From assembly GCA_017849335.1 (NCBI GenBank), contig JAFIHP010000275.1:1-6293 (forward strand): DNA of 6,293 nt, given 5' to 3'. The DNA is from Actinomycetales bacterium. Its GTDB lineage: Bacteria > Actinomycetota > Actinomycetes > S36-B12. How positions within the stretch are numbered: the first letter of the stretch is position 1; each line of letters opens with the position of its first letter. The notes under the pieces are model-generated. The model searched no databases. It saw nothing but the letters and a program-made list of their open reading frames with translations, and was not told the origin of the DNA. A program made the position numbers and the translations under genes. Below, piece after piece: positions 1 to 4,968 of this stretch.

Positions 1-198
1 ACGTCCCCACGACCAGCTGATGATCTGCAGGGCCAGCAGGGCCACGATCAGGGCGATCAGGCTCCGACGCAGCCACTTCGGGTCGAGTGCCACCATGATC
101 GGGGCCGGGCGTTCCTCGACGGCTGGCTCGACGGGGGGCTCGACGGGGGGAGCGGGCTCCTCTTCCGGCACTGCGTTCCCCGCCGCGGGCTCGGTCAT
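1..198 (-). CDS. N-terminal fragment of a membrane protein (possible AI-2E/PerM-type permease), cut by window edge
   Basis: Reading the minus strand from the ATG at 198-196 gives 66 open codons running off the left edge, so only the N-terminus is visible. Residues 2-33 are an acidic, Pro/Glu-rich disordered tail with two tandem PPVE repeats. A basic stretch (KWLRR, 41-45) is followed by a hydrophobic helix at about 46-64 (LIALIVALLALQII), which looks like a first transmembrane segment with a cytoplasmic N-terminus. A disordered acidic tail before a first helix of this kind is common in actinobacterial AI-2E family (PerM/DUF20) transporters, but the diagnostic part of that family lies outside the window, so the assignment is a guess. 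The gene is divergent from recO, and the two reading frames begin almost on top of each other. No Shine-Dalgarno precedes the ATG, but a TAGATT box sits 7 nt upstream, which fits a leaderless transcript. Confidence 0.65.
   Translation of the reverse strand, partial: MTEPAAGNAVPEEEPAPPVEPPVEPAVEERPAPIMVALDPKWLRRSLIALIVALLALQIISWSWGR
125..148. repeat. two tandem copies of a 12-bp unit
   Basis: GGCTCGACGGGG occurs twice in exact tandem, and a degenerate partial copy precedes it at about 115-124. On the minus strand the unit encodes Pro-Pro-Val-Glu in the disordered N-terminal tail of the partial membrane protein. It is probably a coding micro-repeat prone to length variation, not a regulatory site. 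Confidence 0.8.
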
Positions 199-205
199 GC
201 GAGAG

Positions 206-211
206 AATCTA
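206..211 (-). promoter_or_regulatory. candidate -10 box (TAGATT) for the minus-strand membrane gene
   Basis: Read on the minus strand, TAGATT fits the actinobacterial TAnnnT -10 pattern and ends 7 nt before the ATG at 198. A transcript from it would begin at or near the start codon, matching the absence of a Shine-Dalgarno. The -35 region would fall inside the first codons of recO and is weak (TTCGTC at 18-nt spacing), so this is a tentative call. Confidence 0.3.
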
Positions 212-214
212 GCG

Positions 215-952
215 GTGCCGGTCTATCGCGACGAAGCAATCGTTCTGCGCGCCCAGAAGCTGGGCGAGGCGGATCGCATCGTCACGCTCCTCACCCATCG
301 ACACGGTCGCGTGCGCGCGGTCGCCCGCGGAGTGCGCAAGACGAGCAGCCGGATCGGTGCCCGCCTCGAGCCGTTCGGGCACGTCGACGTGCAGCTGTAC
401 GAGGGTCGCGCACTCGACAGCATCAACCAGGTGGAGTCGATCGCGTCGTACGGGGCGACGCTCGCGCGCGACTACCCGCGGTGGACCGCCGGGATGGCGA
501 TGCTGGAGACGGCCGAGCGGCTCACGCCGGAGGAGCGCGAGCCGACGATCCCCCAGTTCGCCCTCCTCGTCGCCGGGCTGCGGTCCCTGGCGGCCGGTGA
601 GCACGACGCCGGGCTCACGCTCGACTCCTACCTGCTGCGCTCGGTGGCCATCGCCGGCTGGTCGCCGTCGTTCGAGGACTGCGCCCGATGCGGGGAGCCC
701 GGTCCGCACCGGGCCGTGTCCCTGGCCAGCGGCGGCGTGGTCTGCGGGAGCTGCCGCCCACCGGGCTCGGCGATCGCCTCGGCGCCGACGGTGGCCCTGC
801 TCGGTGCGCTGCTCAGCGGGGACTGGGCGAGAGCCGACATCAGCGAGGCGCGCGAGCGGCGTGAGGCCAGCGGGCTGGTCGCCGCGTACGTGCACTGGCA
901 CCTGGAGCGCAACCTGCGGTCGCTGCCGCTGGTCGACCGGACCGGTGCCTGA
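215..952 (+). CDS. recO: DNA repair protein RecO
   Basis: RecO is a recombination mediator. With RecR (and RecF) it loads RecA onto SSB-coated single-stranded DNA during gap repair. The 245-residue product has the usual family length. The N-terminal OB-fold region opens with VPVYRDEAIVLR and the signature KLGEADRIVTLLT (about residues 15-27), then HGRVRAVARGVRK and ARLEPF. The C-terminal helical region carries the RecO zinc site as four cysteines, C156-x2-C159 and C177-x2-C180. I chose the GTG at 215 because family members begin just before this Y-R-D-E-A motif and GAGAG (201-205) lies 9 nt upstream. An in-frame ATG at 197 would add six residues, and the open frame back to position 20 is low-complexity antisense of the divergent gene. 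recO ends 20 nt before uppS and is probably cotranscribed with it. Confidence 0.95.
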   Translation: MPVYRDEAIVLRAQKLGEADRIVTLLTHRHGRVRAVARGVRKTSSRIGARLEPFGHVDVQLYEGRALDSINQVESIASYGATLARDYPRWTAGMAMLETAERLTPEEREPTIPQFALLVAGLRSLAAGEHDAGLTLDSYLLRSVAIAGWSPSFEDCARCGEPGPHRAVSLASGGVVCGSCRPPGSAIASAPTVALLGALLSGDWARADISEARERREASGLVAAYVHWHLERNLRSLPLVDRTGA

Positions 953-972
953 CGCGATGCGAGGATGACCCG

Positions 973-1773
973 GTGGCCCGCCGAACGAACCGACCGGACC
1001 CGCGCCCGCCGGCTCCCCATCCGACCGGTGCCCGCCCTCCCGACCTCCCGCCGACCCTCGTGCCGCGCCACGTCGCGCTCGTCATGGACGGCAACGGACG
1101 CTGGGCCAAGGAGCGCGGCCTGCCGCGGACGGCGGGGCACGAGGCCGGCGAGGCCGCGCTGTTCGACTGCGTCGAGGGAGCCCTCGAGCTCGGCATCGGC
1201 TGGCTGAGCGCCTACGCGTTCTCCACGGAGAACTGGCGTCGGTCTCCCGACGAGGTCCGGTTCCTCATGGGGTTCAACCGCGACGTCATCCGGCGCCGAC
1301 GCGACGAGATGAACGCCCTGGGCGTGCGCGTGCGCTGGGCCGGGCGGAGGCCGAAGCTGTGGCGAAGCGTGATCCGCGAGCTGGAGGAGGCGGAGGCCCT
1401 GACGTCGGCCAACACGAAGCTGACGTTGACCATGTGCGTCAACTACGGCGGACGTGCGGAGCTCGCCGACGCCGCAGCCGCGATCGCCCGCGACGCGCGA
1501 GCCGGGCTGCTGGACCCGGACCGGATCGACGAGCGGACGATCCAGCGCTACCTGGACGAGCCGGACATGCCCGACGTCGACCTGTTCGTACGGTCCTCGG
1601 GTGAGCAGCGCACCAGCAACTTCCTGCTGTGGCAGTCGGCGTACGCGGAGATGGTGTTCCTCGACACCCTGTGGCCGGACTTCGACCGCCGGCACCTGTG
1701 GCACGCGTGCGAGGTCTATGCCTCCCGCGACCGCCGGTACGGCGGCGCGGTGCCGAACCCGCCGCCGTCCTAA
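973..1773 (+). CDS. uppS: isoprenyl transferase, cis-prenyl (Z-type) diphosphate synthase UppS/DecaPP family
   Basis: This cytosolic, membrane-associated enzyme condenses isopentenyl diphosphate in cis onto an allylic diphosphate, making the polyprenyl (undecaprenyl or decaprenyl) diphosphate carrier for peptidoglycan and other envelope glycans. The 266 residues contain all the family signatures: HVALVMDGNGRWA (33-45) with the catalytic, Mg-binding Asp39; RTAGHEAG (52-59); FSTENW (83-88); CVNYGGRAEL (155-164); and DLFVRSSGEQRTSNFLLWQ (203-221) followed by AYAEMVF with the conserved Glu226. A Pro/Arg-rich N-terminal tail of about 30 residues is typical of actinobacterial versions. The GTG start is supported by CGAGGA at 960-965, 7 nt upstream. 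In mycobacteria the paralogue in the same gene neighbourhood (Rv2361c) makes decaprenyl diphosphate. Product chain length cannot be read from the sequence here. Confidence 0.95.
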   Translation: MARRTNRPDPRPPAPHPTGARPPDLPPTLVPRHVALVMDGNGRWAKERGLPRTAGHEAGEAALFDCVEGALELGIGWLSAYAFSTENWRRSPDEVRFLMGFNRDVIRRRRDEMNALGVRVRWAGRRPKLWRSVIRELEEAEALTSANTKLTLTMCVNYGGRAELADAAAAIARDARAGLLDPDRIDERTIQRYLDEPDMPDVDLFVRSSGEQRTSNFLLWQSAYAEMVFLDTLWPDFDRRHLWHACEVYASRDRRYGGAVPNPPPS

Positions 1774-1801
1774 CGCCGAGGCGGAGCGGCACCCCGCCGA
1801 C

Positions 1802-1860
1802 GCGCCTCCAATGGTTGCTAAAACCGGACATTCCGCCCGTTTAGCGACCATTGAGGGCGC
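1802..1860. repeat. 59-nt imperfect palindrome between convergent genes (terminator-like or dispersed repeat)
   Basis: CAATGGTTGCTAAA (1809-1822) pairs with TTTAGCGACCATTG (1840-1853) over 14 bp with a single U·G. Beyond one mismatch and another wobble, five more pairs (1802-1806 with 1856-1860) extend the outer stem. The 17-nt loop can form a small inner CGG/CCG pairing. The arms are AT-rich in a very GC-rich region, so the element stands out by composition. It lies between the ends of uppS and the convergent DUF6703-like gene and could serve as a bidirectional terminator, but neither strand has a T-run after the stem. A mobile palindromic repeat or a protein-binding site are alternatives. 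Confidence 0.6.
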
Positions 1861-1873
1861 CTCGCGGGTGGAG

Positions 1874-2305
1874 TCAGAAGCGGCCCATGAACTTGAGCAC
1901 GGCGACGGCGACGAGGGCCAGCACGACGAACACGCGCAACAGGCGGGCGCTGCCGCCGATCGCCGGCCAGCTGAGCGCGGTCAGCCAGCCGAGGAACGCC
2001 GCGACCAGGAGCAGCAGGACGCCGCCGATCCACCGGGCGGGTCCGGCCAGGATCAGGCCGGCGAACAGCAGGATCGCCGGGCCGACGACCACGATCCATC
2101 GCGGCAGGGCGTGCATCCGGCGCAGCACCGGGGCGCTTCGCCGCTCGAAGGCGGCTCGGGCGGGTGACTGGGACGCTGCCCTGCCCTCCGGTGCGCGCCT
2201 CCCGGACGCGCCACGGGCGGGCGGGGGCGGCGGTCCGCCCGGACCACGGACTCCGCGGGGCAGGCGGTCGTTCGGCCGACCGCCGTCGGTGGGCTTGCTG
2301 GCCAT
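1874..2305 (-). CDS. small three-helix membrane protein, DUF6703-like
   Basis: The 143-residue protein has a disordered, basic, Gly/Pro/Arg-rich N-terminal half (1-50, including a PPPPP run). A conserved-looking linker (ERRSAPVLRRMHALPRW, 54-70) follows, then three hydrophobic helices at about 70-88, 92-111 and 122-139. The order of linker, short helices and an internal SWPA motif (112-115) matches the actinobacterial DUF6703 family as I remember it. That family has no known function, so none is assigned. The ATG at 2305 is preceded by GGAG 6 nt upstream on the minus strand. The gene is convergent with uppS and divergent from the ABM/phosphoribosyltransferase pair, with about 30-40 nt between the two divergent starts. 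The Arg-rich cytoplasmic tail could contact nucleic acid or acidic lipids, but this is speculation. Confidence 0.85.
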   Translation of the reverse strand: MASKPTDGGRPNDRLPRGVRGPGGPPPPPARGASGRRAPEGRAASQSPARAAFERRSAPVLRRMHALPRWIVVVGPAILLFAGLILAGPARWIGGVLLLLVAAFLGWLTALSWPAIGGSARLLRVFVVLALVAVAVLKFMGRF

Positions 2306-2343
2306 GCGGACTCCGGATCGAGTGGGTGCCTAGGGTGACCAAG

Positions 2344-2781
2344 GTGACCCAGCCTACGGCCGTCCCCGCGCCGACTCCGGCCCTCCTCGTCGTCAGCCGC
2401 TTCCGCGTGCCGGACGGCCAGCGCGCGTCCTTCGACGCACACGCGCGTACGGCGCTCTCCGTGCTCGTCGCGCAACCGGGCTGCGTGGCCGCGGGGCTGG
2501 GCCAGTCGACCGACGAGCCTGACCTCCTCGTGCTCCGGACCGAGTGGACCGGTGTCGGCGCCTACCGCCGGGCGCTGTCGGCGTACGACGTCAAGGTCGG
2601 GGCTGTCCCGTTGCTGTCTTTGGCCATCGACGAGCCGTCGGCGTACGAGGTCGTCGTCGCCGCCGGAGCCGACGGCCTGGTGGAGTTCGACTCGGGGCTC
2701 GCCGCGGACGCACAGGTGGTTCGACTGGGGGCGGCGGCGGCCGGTGCGGTCGCGTCGGTGACCACGGACCGCGACCGGTGA
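2344..2781 (+). CDS. antibiotic biosynthesis monooxygenase (ABM) domain protein
   Basis: The product is 145 residues from the GTG at 2344. Residues 12-103 look like a dimeric alpha/beta-barrel (ferredoxin-like) ABM domain: a first strand ALLVVSRFRV, a helix DGQRASFDAHARTALSVLVAQPGC, a strand GLGQSTDEPDLLVLRTEW, and a helix GVGAYRRALSAYDVKVGAVPLL. Many such small proteins are cofactor-free monooxygenases or non-enzymatic, and I see no residues that settle which applies. A roughly 40-residue Ala/Val-rich tail follows. AGGG (2332-2335) sits 8 nt before GTG 2344. An in-frame GTG at 2335 would give 148 residues with no good ribosome site. Alternatively TAGGGT (2331-2336) is a -10 box and the message is leaderless from 2344. 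The stop overlaps the start of the next gene, implying cotranslation. Confidence 0.8.
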   Translation: MTQPTAVPAPTPALLVVSRFRVPDGQRASFDAHARTALSVLVAQPGCVAAGLGQSTDEPDLLVLRTEWTGVGAYRRALSAYDVKVGAVPLLSLAIDEPSAYEVVVAAGADGLVEFDSGLAADAQVVRLGAAAAGAVASVTTDRDR

Positions 2782-3269
2782 GCGACTTCACGAACCTGCG
2801 CGACGCGGGCGCCCGGCTCGCGCCGCTGCTCGCCGACGCGCTGGCCGACCTCCCGGATCCGGTGCTCCTGCCGGTGCTGCCGAACGGGGTGCCGGTGGTC
2901 CTCGGCGTGCTGGACGCCTGGCCGGCCGAGGTGCGCGCACTTCCGGCGACGCGAGGAGACGACGGCGTCACTGTCAGCCCCGATGCCGATCTGGCCGGTC
3001 GCCATGTCGTCGTCCTGGACGACGGCGTCGAGACAGGGACGGTCGCGCGGTCGGCGGCTCGCGCGCTGCGGGACGTCGGTGTCGCGTCGGCGACACTCGC
3101 GGTGCCGGTCTGCCCACGCGAGGCCCTGGCCGACCTCGCGTTGCGCTACGACCGCGTCGTGGCCGTCGCGCGGCCGCTGGTCCGTCGGGATCTCGCGTGG
3201 CACTACGACGCCTTCGACACCGTCGACGAGCAGACCGCGCTGCGACTGCTCGCTGCGCGGCTCCCGTAG
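2778..3269 (+). CDS. short type I phosphoribosyltransferase-like protein
   Basis: The 163-residue product carries the PRPP-binding signature of type I phosphoribosyltransferases, VVVLDDGVETGTVARSAARAL (about 77-97). Its acidic pair is D81-D82 and its Thr-Gly-Thr phosphate loop is residues 86-88, followed by a helix and a strand (ASATLAVPVCPREAL). The N-terminus (FTNLRDAGARLAPLLADAL) and the C-terminus (VVAVARPLVRRDLAWHYDAFDTVDEQTALRLL) resemble PRT-domain proteins of about 200 residues found in actinobacteria. The stretch between them is short, so part of the substrate hood seems reduced. The base substrate is unknown, and a regulatory or degenerate role is possible. The GTG start overlaps the ABM gene stop (GTGA, 4 nt) with no convincing ribosome site, so translation is probably coupled. 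The stop codon overlaps the candidate glyS promoter. Confidence 0.8.
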   Translation: MSDFTNLRDAGARLAPLLADALADLPDPVLLPVLPNGVPVVLGVLDAWPAEVRALPATRGDDGVTVSPDADLAGRHVVVLDDGVETGTVARSAARALRDVGVASATLAVPVCPREALADLALRYDRVVAVARPLVRRDLAWHYDAFDTVDEQTALRLLAARLP

Positions 3270-3272
3270 GAT
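3267..3272 (+). promoter_or_regulatory. candidate -10 box (TAGGAT) for glyS
   Basis: TAGGAT fits the actinobacterial TAnnnT -10 pattern. It begins on the stop codon of the upstream phosphoribosyltransferase gene and would give glyS a leader of about 60 nt. No clear TTGAC-like -35 is visible at 16-18 nt, so the call rests on the -10 alone. Readthrough from the upstream pair may also contribute. Confidence 0.35.
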
Positions 3273-3281
3273 CGCCGGGCC

Positions 3282-3317
3282 GCCGGCACCCAGCCGGCCG
3301 GTTCCGCGCGAGGCGCG
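3282..3317 (+). other. two GC hairpins in the glyS leader
   Basis: GCCGGC (3282-3287) pairs with GCCGGC (3293-3298) around ACCCA, and CGCGC (3305-3309) pairs with GCGCG (3313-3317) around GAG. The space between the candidate promoter and GTG 3342 is only about 70 nt, and I see no T-box specifier or TGGNACC-type antiterminator motif. These are simple leader hairpins, possibly fortuitous given the GC content, and not a recognisable riboswitch. Confidence 0.4.
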
Positions 3318-3341
3318 CGACAACTGGAGGAACGAGCGACC

Positions 3342-4724
3342 GTGGCCGCTGATCGAGTCGATGCCGTCGTCAACCTGTCCAAGCGTCGGGGGTTCGTGTT
3401 CCCCTCGTCGGAGATCTACGGCGGCACGCGGTCGGCCTGGGACTACGGCCCGCTCGGCGTCGAGCTCAAGGAGAACGTCCGCCGTCAGTGGTGGCAGGCC
3501 GTCGTCCGCGGCCGCGACGACGTGGTCGGCCTGGACTCCTCGGTGATCCTGGCGCCGCAGGTCTGGGAGGCGTCCGGGCACGTCAACGCCTTCGTCGACC
3601 CGCTGACCGAGTGCAAGAAGTGCCACAAGCGGTACCGCGCGGACCAGCTCCTCGAGGCGTACGCCGAGAAGCACGGGAACGAGCCGGCGAACGGCCTGGC
3701 CGACATCGTGTGCGTGAACTGCGGCAACACCGGTGAGTTCACCGAGCCCCGTGACTTCAACGGCATGCTCCGTACGAGCATCGGCCCGGTCGAGGACGCC
3801 GGGTCGGTGCACTACTTGCGTCCCGAGACGGCGCAGGGCATCTTCGTCAACTACCTCAACGTGATGAACTCCGCCCGCAAGAAGCCGCCGTTCGGCATCG
3901 GCCAGACGGGCAAGAGCTTCCGCAACGAGATCACGCCGGGCAACTTCATCTTCCGCACGCGCGAGTTCGAGCAGATGGAGATGGAGTTCTTCGTCGCGCC
4001 GGGCACGGACGAGGAGTGGCACGAGTACTGGCTCCAGCAGCGCTGGGACTGGTACGTCGACCTCGGTCTCGACCCGGAGAACATGCGCTTCTTCGAGCAC
4101 CCGAAGGAGAAGCTGAGCCACTACTCCAAGCGAACGGTCGACATCGAGTACCGGTTCCGCTTCGCCGGATCGGAGTGGGCCGAGCTCGAGGGCATCGCGA
4201 ACCGGACCGACTTCGACCTCAAGACGCACAGCGAGCACTCGGGCACGGACCTGTCGTACTTCGACCAGGAGTCCGGCGAGCGCTGGACGCCGTACGTCAT
4301 CGAGCCGGCCGCCGGGCTCACCCGCGCGGTCCTCGCGTTCCTCCTCGACGCGTACGACGAGGACGAGGCGCCCAACGCGAAGGGCGGTGTCGACAAGCGG
4401 ACGGTGCTTCGGTTCGACCCGCGCCTAGCCCCGGTCAAGGCTGCCGTGCTTCCGCTGTCGCGTCACGAGAACCTGACGCCGAAGGCCAAGGAGCTGGCGG
4501 CGACGCTCCGTCGGCACTGGAACATCGAGTTCGACGACGCCGGGGCGATCGGACGCCGGTACCGCCGTCAGGACGAGATCGGCACGCCGTTCTGCGTGAC
4601 CGTCGACTTCGACTCCCTCGACGACGATGCGGTCACGGTGCGCGAGCGCGACACCATGGCGCAGGAGCGACTGCCCATCACCGCGCTCGTGCCGTGGCTC
4701 GCGGAGCGCCTGCCGGCGTTCTAG
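3342..4724 (+). CDS. glyS: glycyl-tRNA synthetase, class II homodimeric (alpha2) type
   Basis: This enzyme charges tRNA-Gly with glycine in the cytoplasm. The 460-residue length fits the bacterial one-gene alpha2 type, not the separate alpha/beta subunits of E. coli. Visible landmarks are GFVFPSSEIYGG (17-28) and DYGPLGVELK (34-43), then a Cys-x2-Cys/Cys-x2-Cys zinc ribbon insertion at C91, C94, C124 and C127. Next come RPETAQGIFVNY (160-171), class II motif 2 (FRNEITPGNFIFRTREFEQM, 193-212), ELEGIANRTDFDL (281-293), and motif 3 (GLTRAVLAFLLDAY, 325-338). The anticodon-binding domain spans about 362-460. All key parts are present and no damage is seen. The GTG start has a strong GGAGG (3326-3330) 11 nt upstream. 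recO, uppS and glyS also lie near each other in mycobacteria, so this is a conserved actinobacterial neighbourhood. Confidence 0.97.
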   Translation: MAADRVDAVVNLSKRRGFVFPSSEIYGGTRSAWDYGPLGVELKENVRRQWWQAVVRGRDDVVGLDSSVILAPQVWEASGHVNAFVDPLTECKKCHKRYRADQLLEAYAEKHGNEPANGLADIVCVNCGNTGEFTEPRDFNGMLRTSIGPVEDAGSVHYLRPETAQGIFVNYLNVMNSARKKPPFGIGQTGKSFRNEITPGNFIFRTREFEQMEMEFFVAPGTDEEWHEYWLQQRWDWYVDLGLDPENMRFFEHPKEKLSHYSKRTVDIEYRFRFAGSEWAELEGIANRTDFDLKTHSEHSGTDLSYFDQESGERWTPYVIEPAAGLTRAVLAFLLDAYDEDEAPNAKGGVDKRTVLRFDPRLAPVKAAVLPLSRHENLTPKAKELAATLRRHWNIEFDDAGAIGRRYRRQDEIGTPFCVTVDFDSLDDDAVTVRERDTMAQERLPITALVPWLAERLPAF

Positions 4725-4772
4725 TCGACGACCAGCGCGGGCGACGTCACTGCGGGGCCAGGCGGCGACGGC

Positions 4773-4810
4773 GGCTCGTCAGACGAGCCACACGCGTGGT
4801 GCGCCGCACC
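4773..4810. other. cluster of three compact palindromes after glyS
   Basis: GGCTCGTCAGACGAGCC (4773-4789) is a perfect dyad around one central base. It is followed at once by the 8-bp palindrome CACGCGTG (4791-4798) and by GGTGCG-C-CGCACC (4798-4810). The first could be a stem of 7 bp with a 3-nt loop acting as a weak glyS terminator, but no T-run follows. Protein binding is an alternative. Confidence 0.5.
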
Positions 4811-4850
4811 GTCGTCCGCCTGGCCTGCCGCGTCGGGTGGTACGCGACGA

Positions 4851-4929
4851 AGTCAGTATTGCATTGGCGTGCAACGGTTCCTGACATTGCGACCCTTTCA
4901 CGCTTACGTGAAAAAGTCAGTCGTGCATT
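4851..4929. promoter_or_regulatory. direct repeat AGTCAGTNNTGCATT, two copies 64 bp apart
   Basis: AGTCAGTATTGCATT (4851-4865) and AGTCAGTCGTGCATT (4915-4929) match at 13 of 15 positions, start to start 64 bp, close to six helical turns. The first copy is also part of inverted pairings: GTCAG (4852-4856) with CTGAC (4880-4884), and TTGCA (4859-4863) with TGCAA (4870-4874). The second copy lies just upstream of the promoter of the tandem-TetR gene. The placement suggests paired operator sites, perhaps for autoregulation, but this is inferred from position and symmetry only. Confidence 0.5.
4896..4913. promoter_or_regulatory. candidate operator: 18-bp perfect-arm dyad TTTCACG-N4-CGTGAAA
   Basis: TTTCACGCTTACGTGAAA has two exact 7-bp arms around a 4-bp spacer, a size and symmetry usual for TetR-family operators. 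It lies 43 bp upstream of the -10 box of the downstream tandem-TetR gene and between the two copies of the AGTCAGT repeat. It could also be bound by another dimeric regulator. Confidence 0.55.
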
Positions 4930-4932
4930 ACG

Positions 4933-4962
4933 TCCGTCGTACGGAGTGGTCTCCGCTATGAT
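4933..4962 (+). promoter_or_regulatory. promoter of the tandem-TetR gene: TATGAT -10 with dyads in the spacer
   Basis: TATGAT at 4957-4962 is close to the consensus -10 and ends 6 nt before the GTG start at 4969, which predicts transcription starting at the start codon. At 17-18 nt spacing the -35 region (about 4933-4939, TCCGTC) is poor, as expected for a weak or regulated promoter. Two short dyads fill the spacer: TCCGT-CGT-ACGGA (4933-4945) and CGGAG-TGGT-CTCCG (4942-4955). A repressor bound there would block polymerase. Confidence 0.55.
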
Positions 4963-4968
4963 CCGTGA

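Noticed and set aside
20..214. 65-residue N-terminal extension of RecO
   Set aside because: It is Ser/Gly repeat sequence produced by the antisense of the divergent membrane gene. RecO proteins begin near the YRDEA motif, and a ribosome site precedes GTG 215.
628..1851. 407-codon open frame on the minus strand across recO and uppS
   Set aside because: It lies opposite two clear housekeeping genes, has an Arg/Ala/Gly/Pro-rich composition with no recognisable domain, and arises from high GC third positions of the real genes.
3270..3341. T-box or other riboswitch ahead of glyS
   Set aside because: The leader is too short and I find no specifier loop or T-box antiterminator sequence, only two small GC hairpins.
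2562..4238. 558-codon open frame on the minus strand across the phosphoribosyltransferase and glyS
   Set aside because: It is entirely antisense to glyS and its upstream genes, with low-complexity Val/Leu/Arg/Asp content and no motif. It is a shadow frame.
4725..4968. small RNA or small protein gene in the glyS-regulator gap
   Set aside because: Frames here are extensions from neighbouring shadow frames with no ribosome site. The inverted and direct repeats read better as operator DNA.
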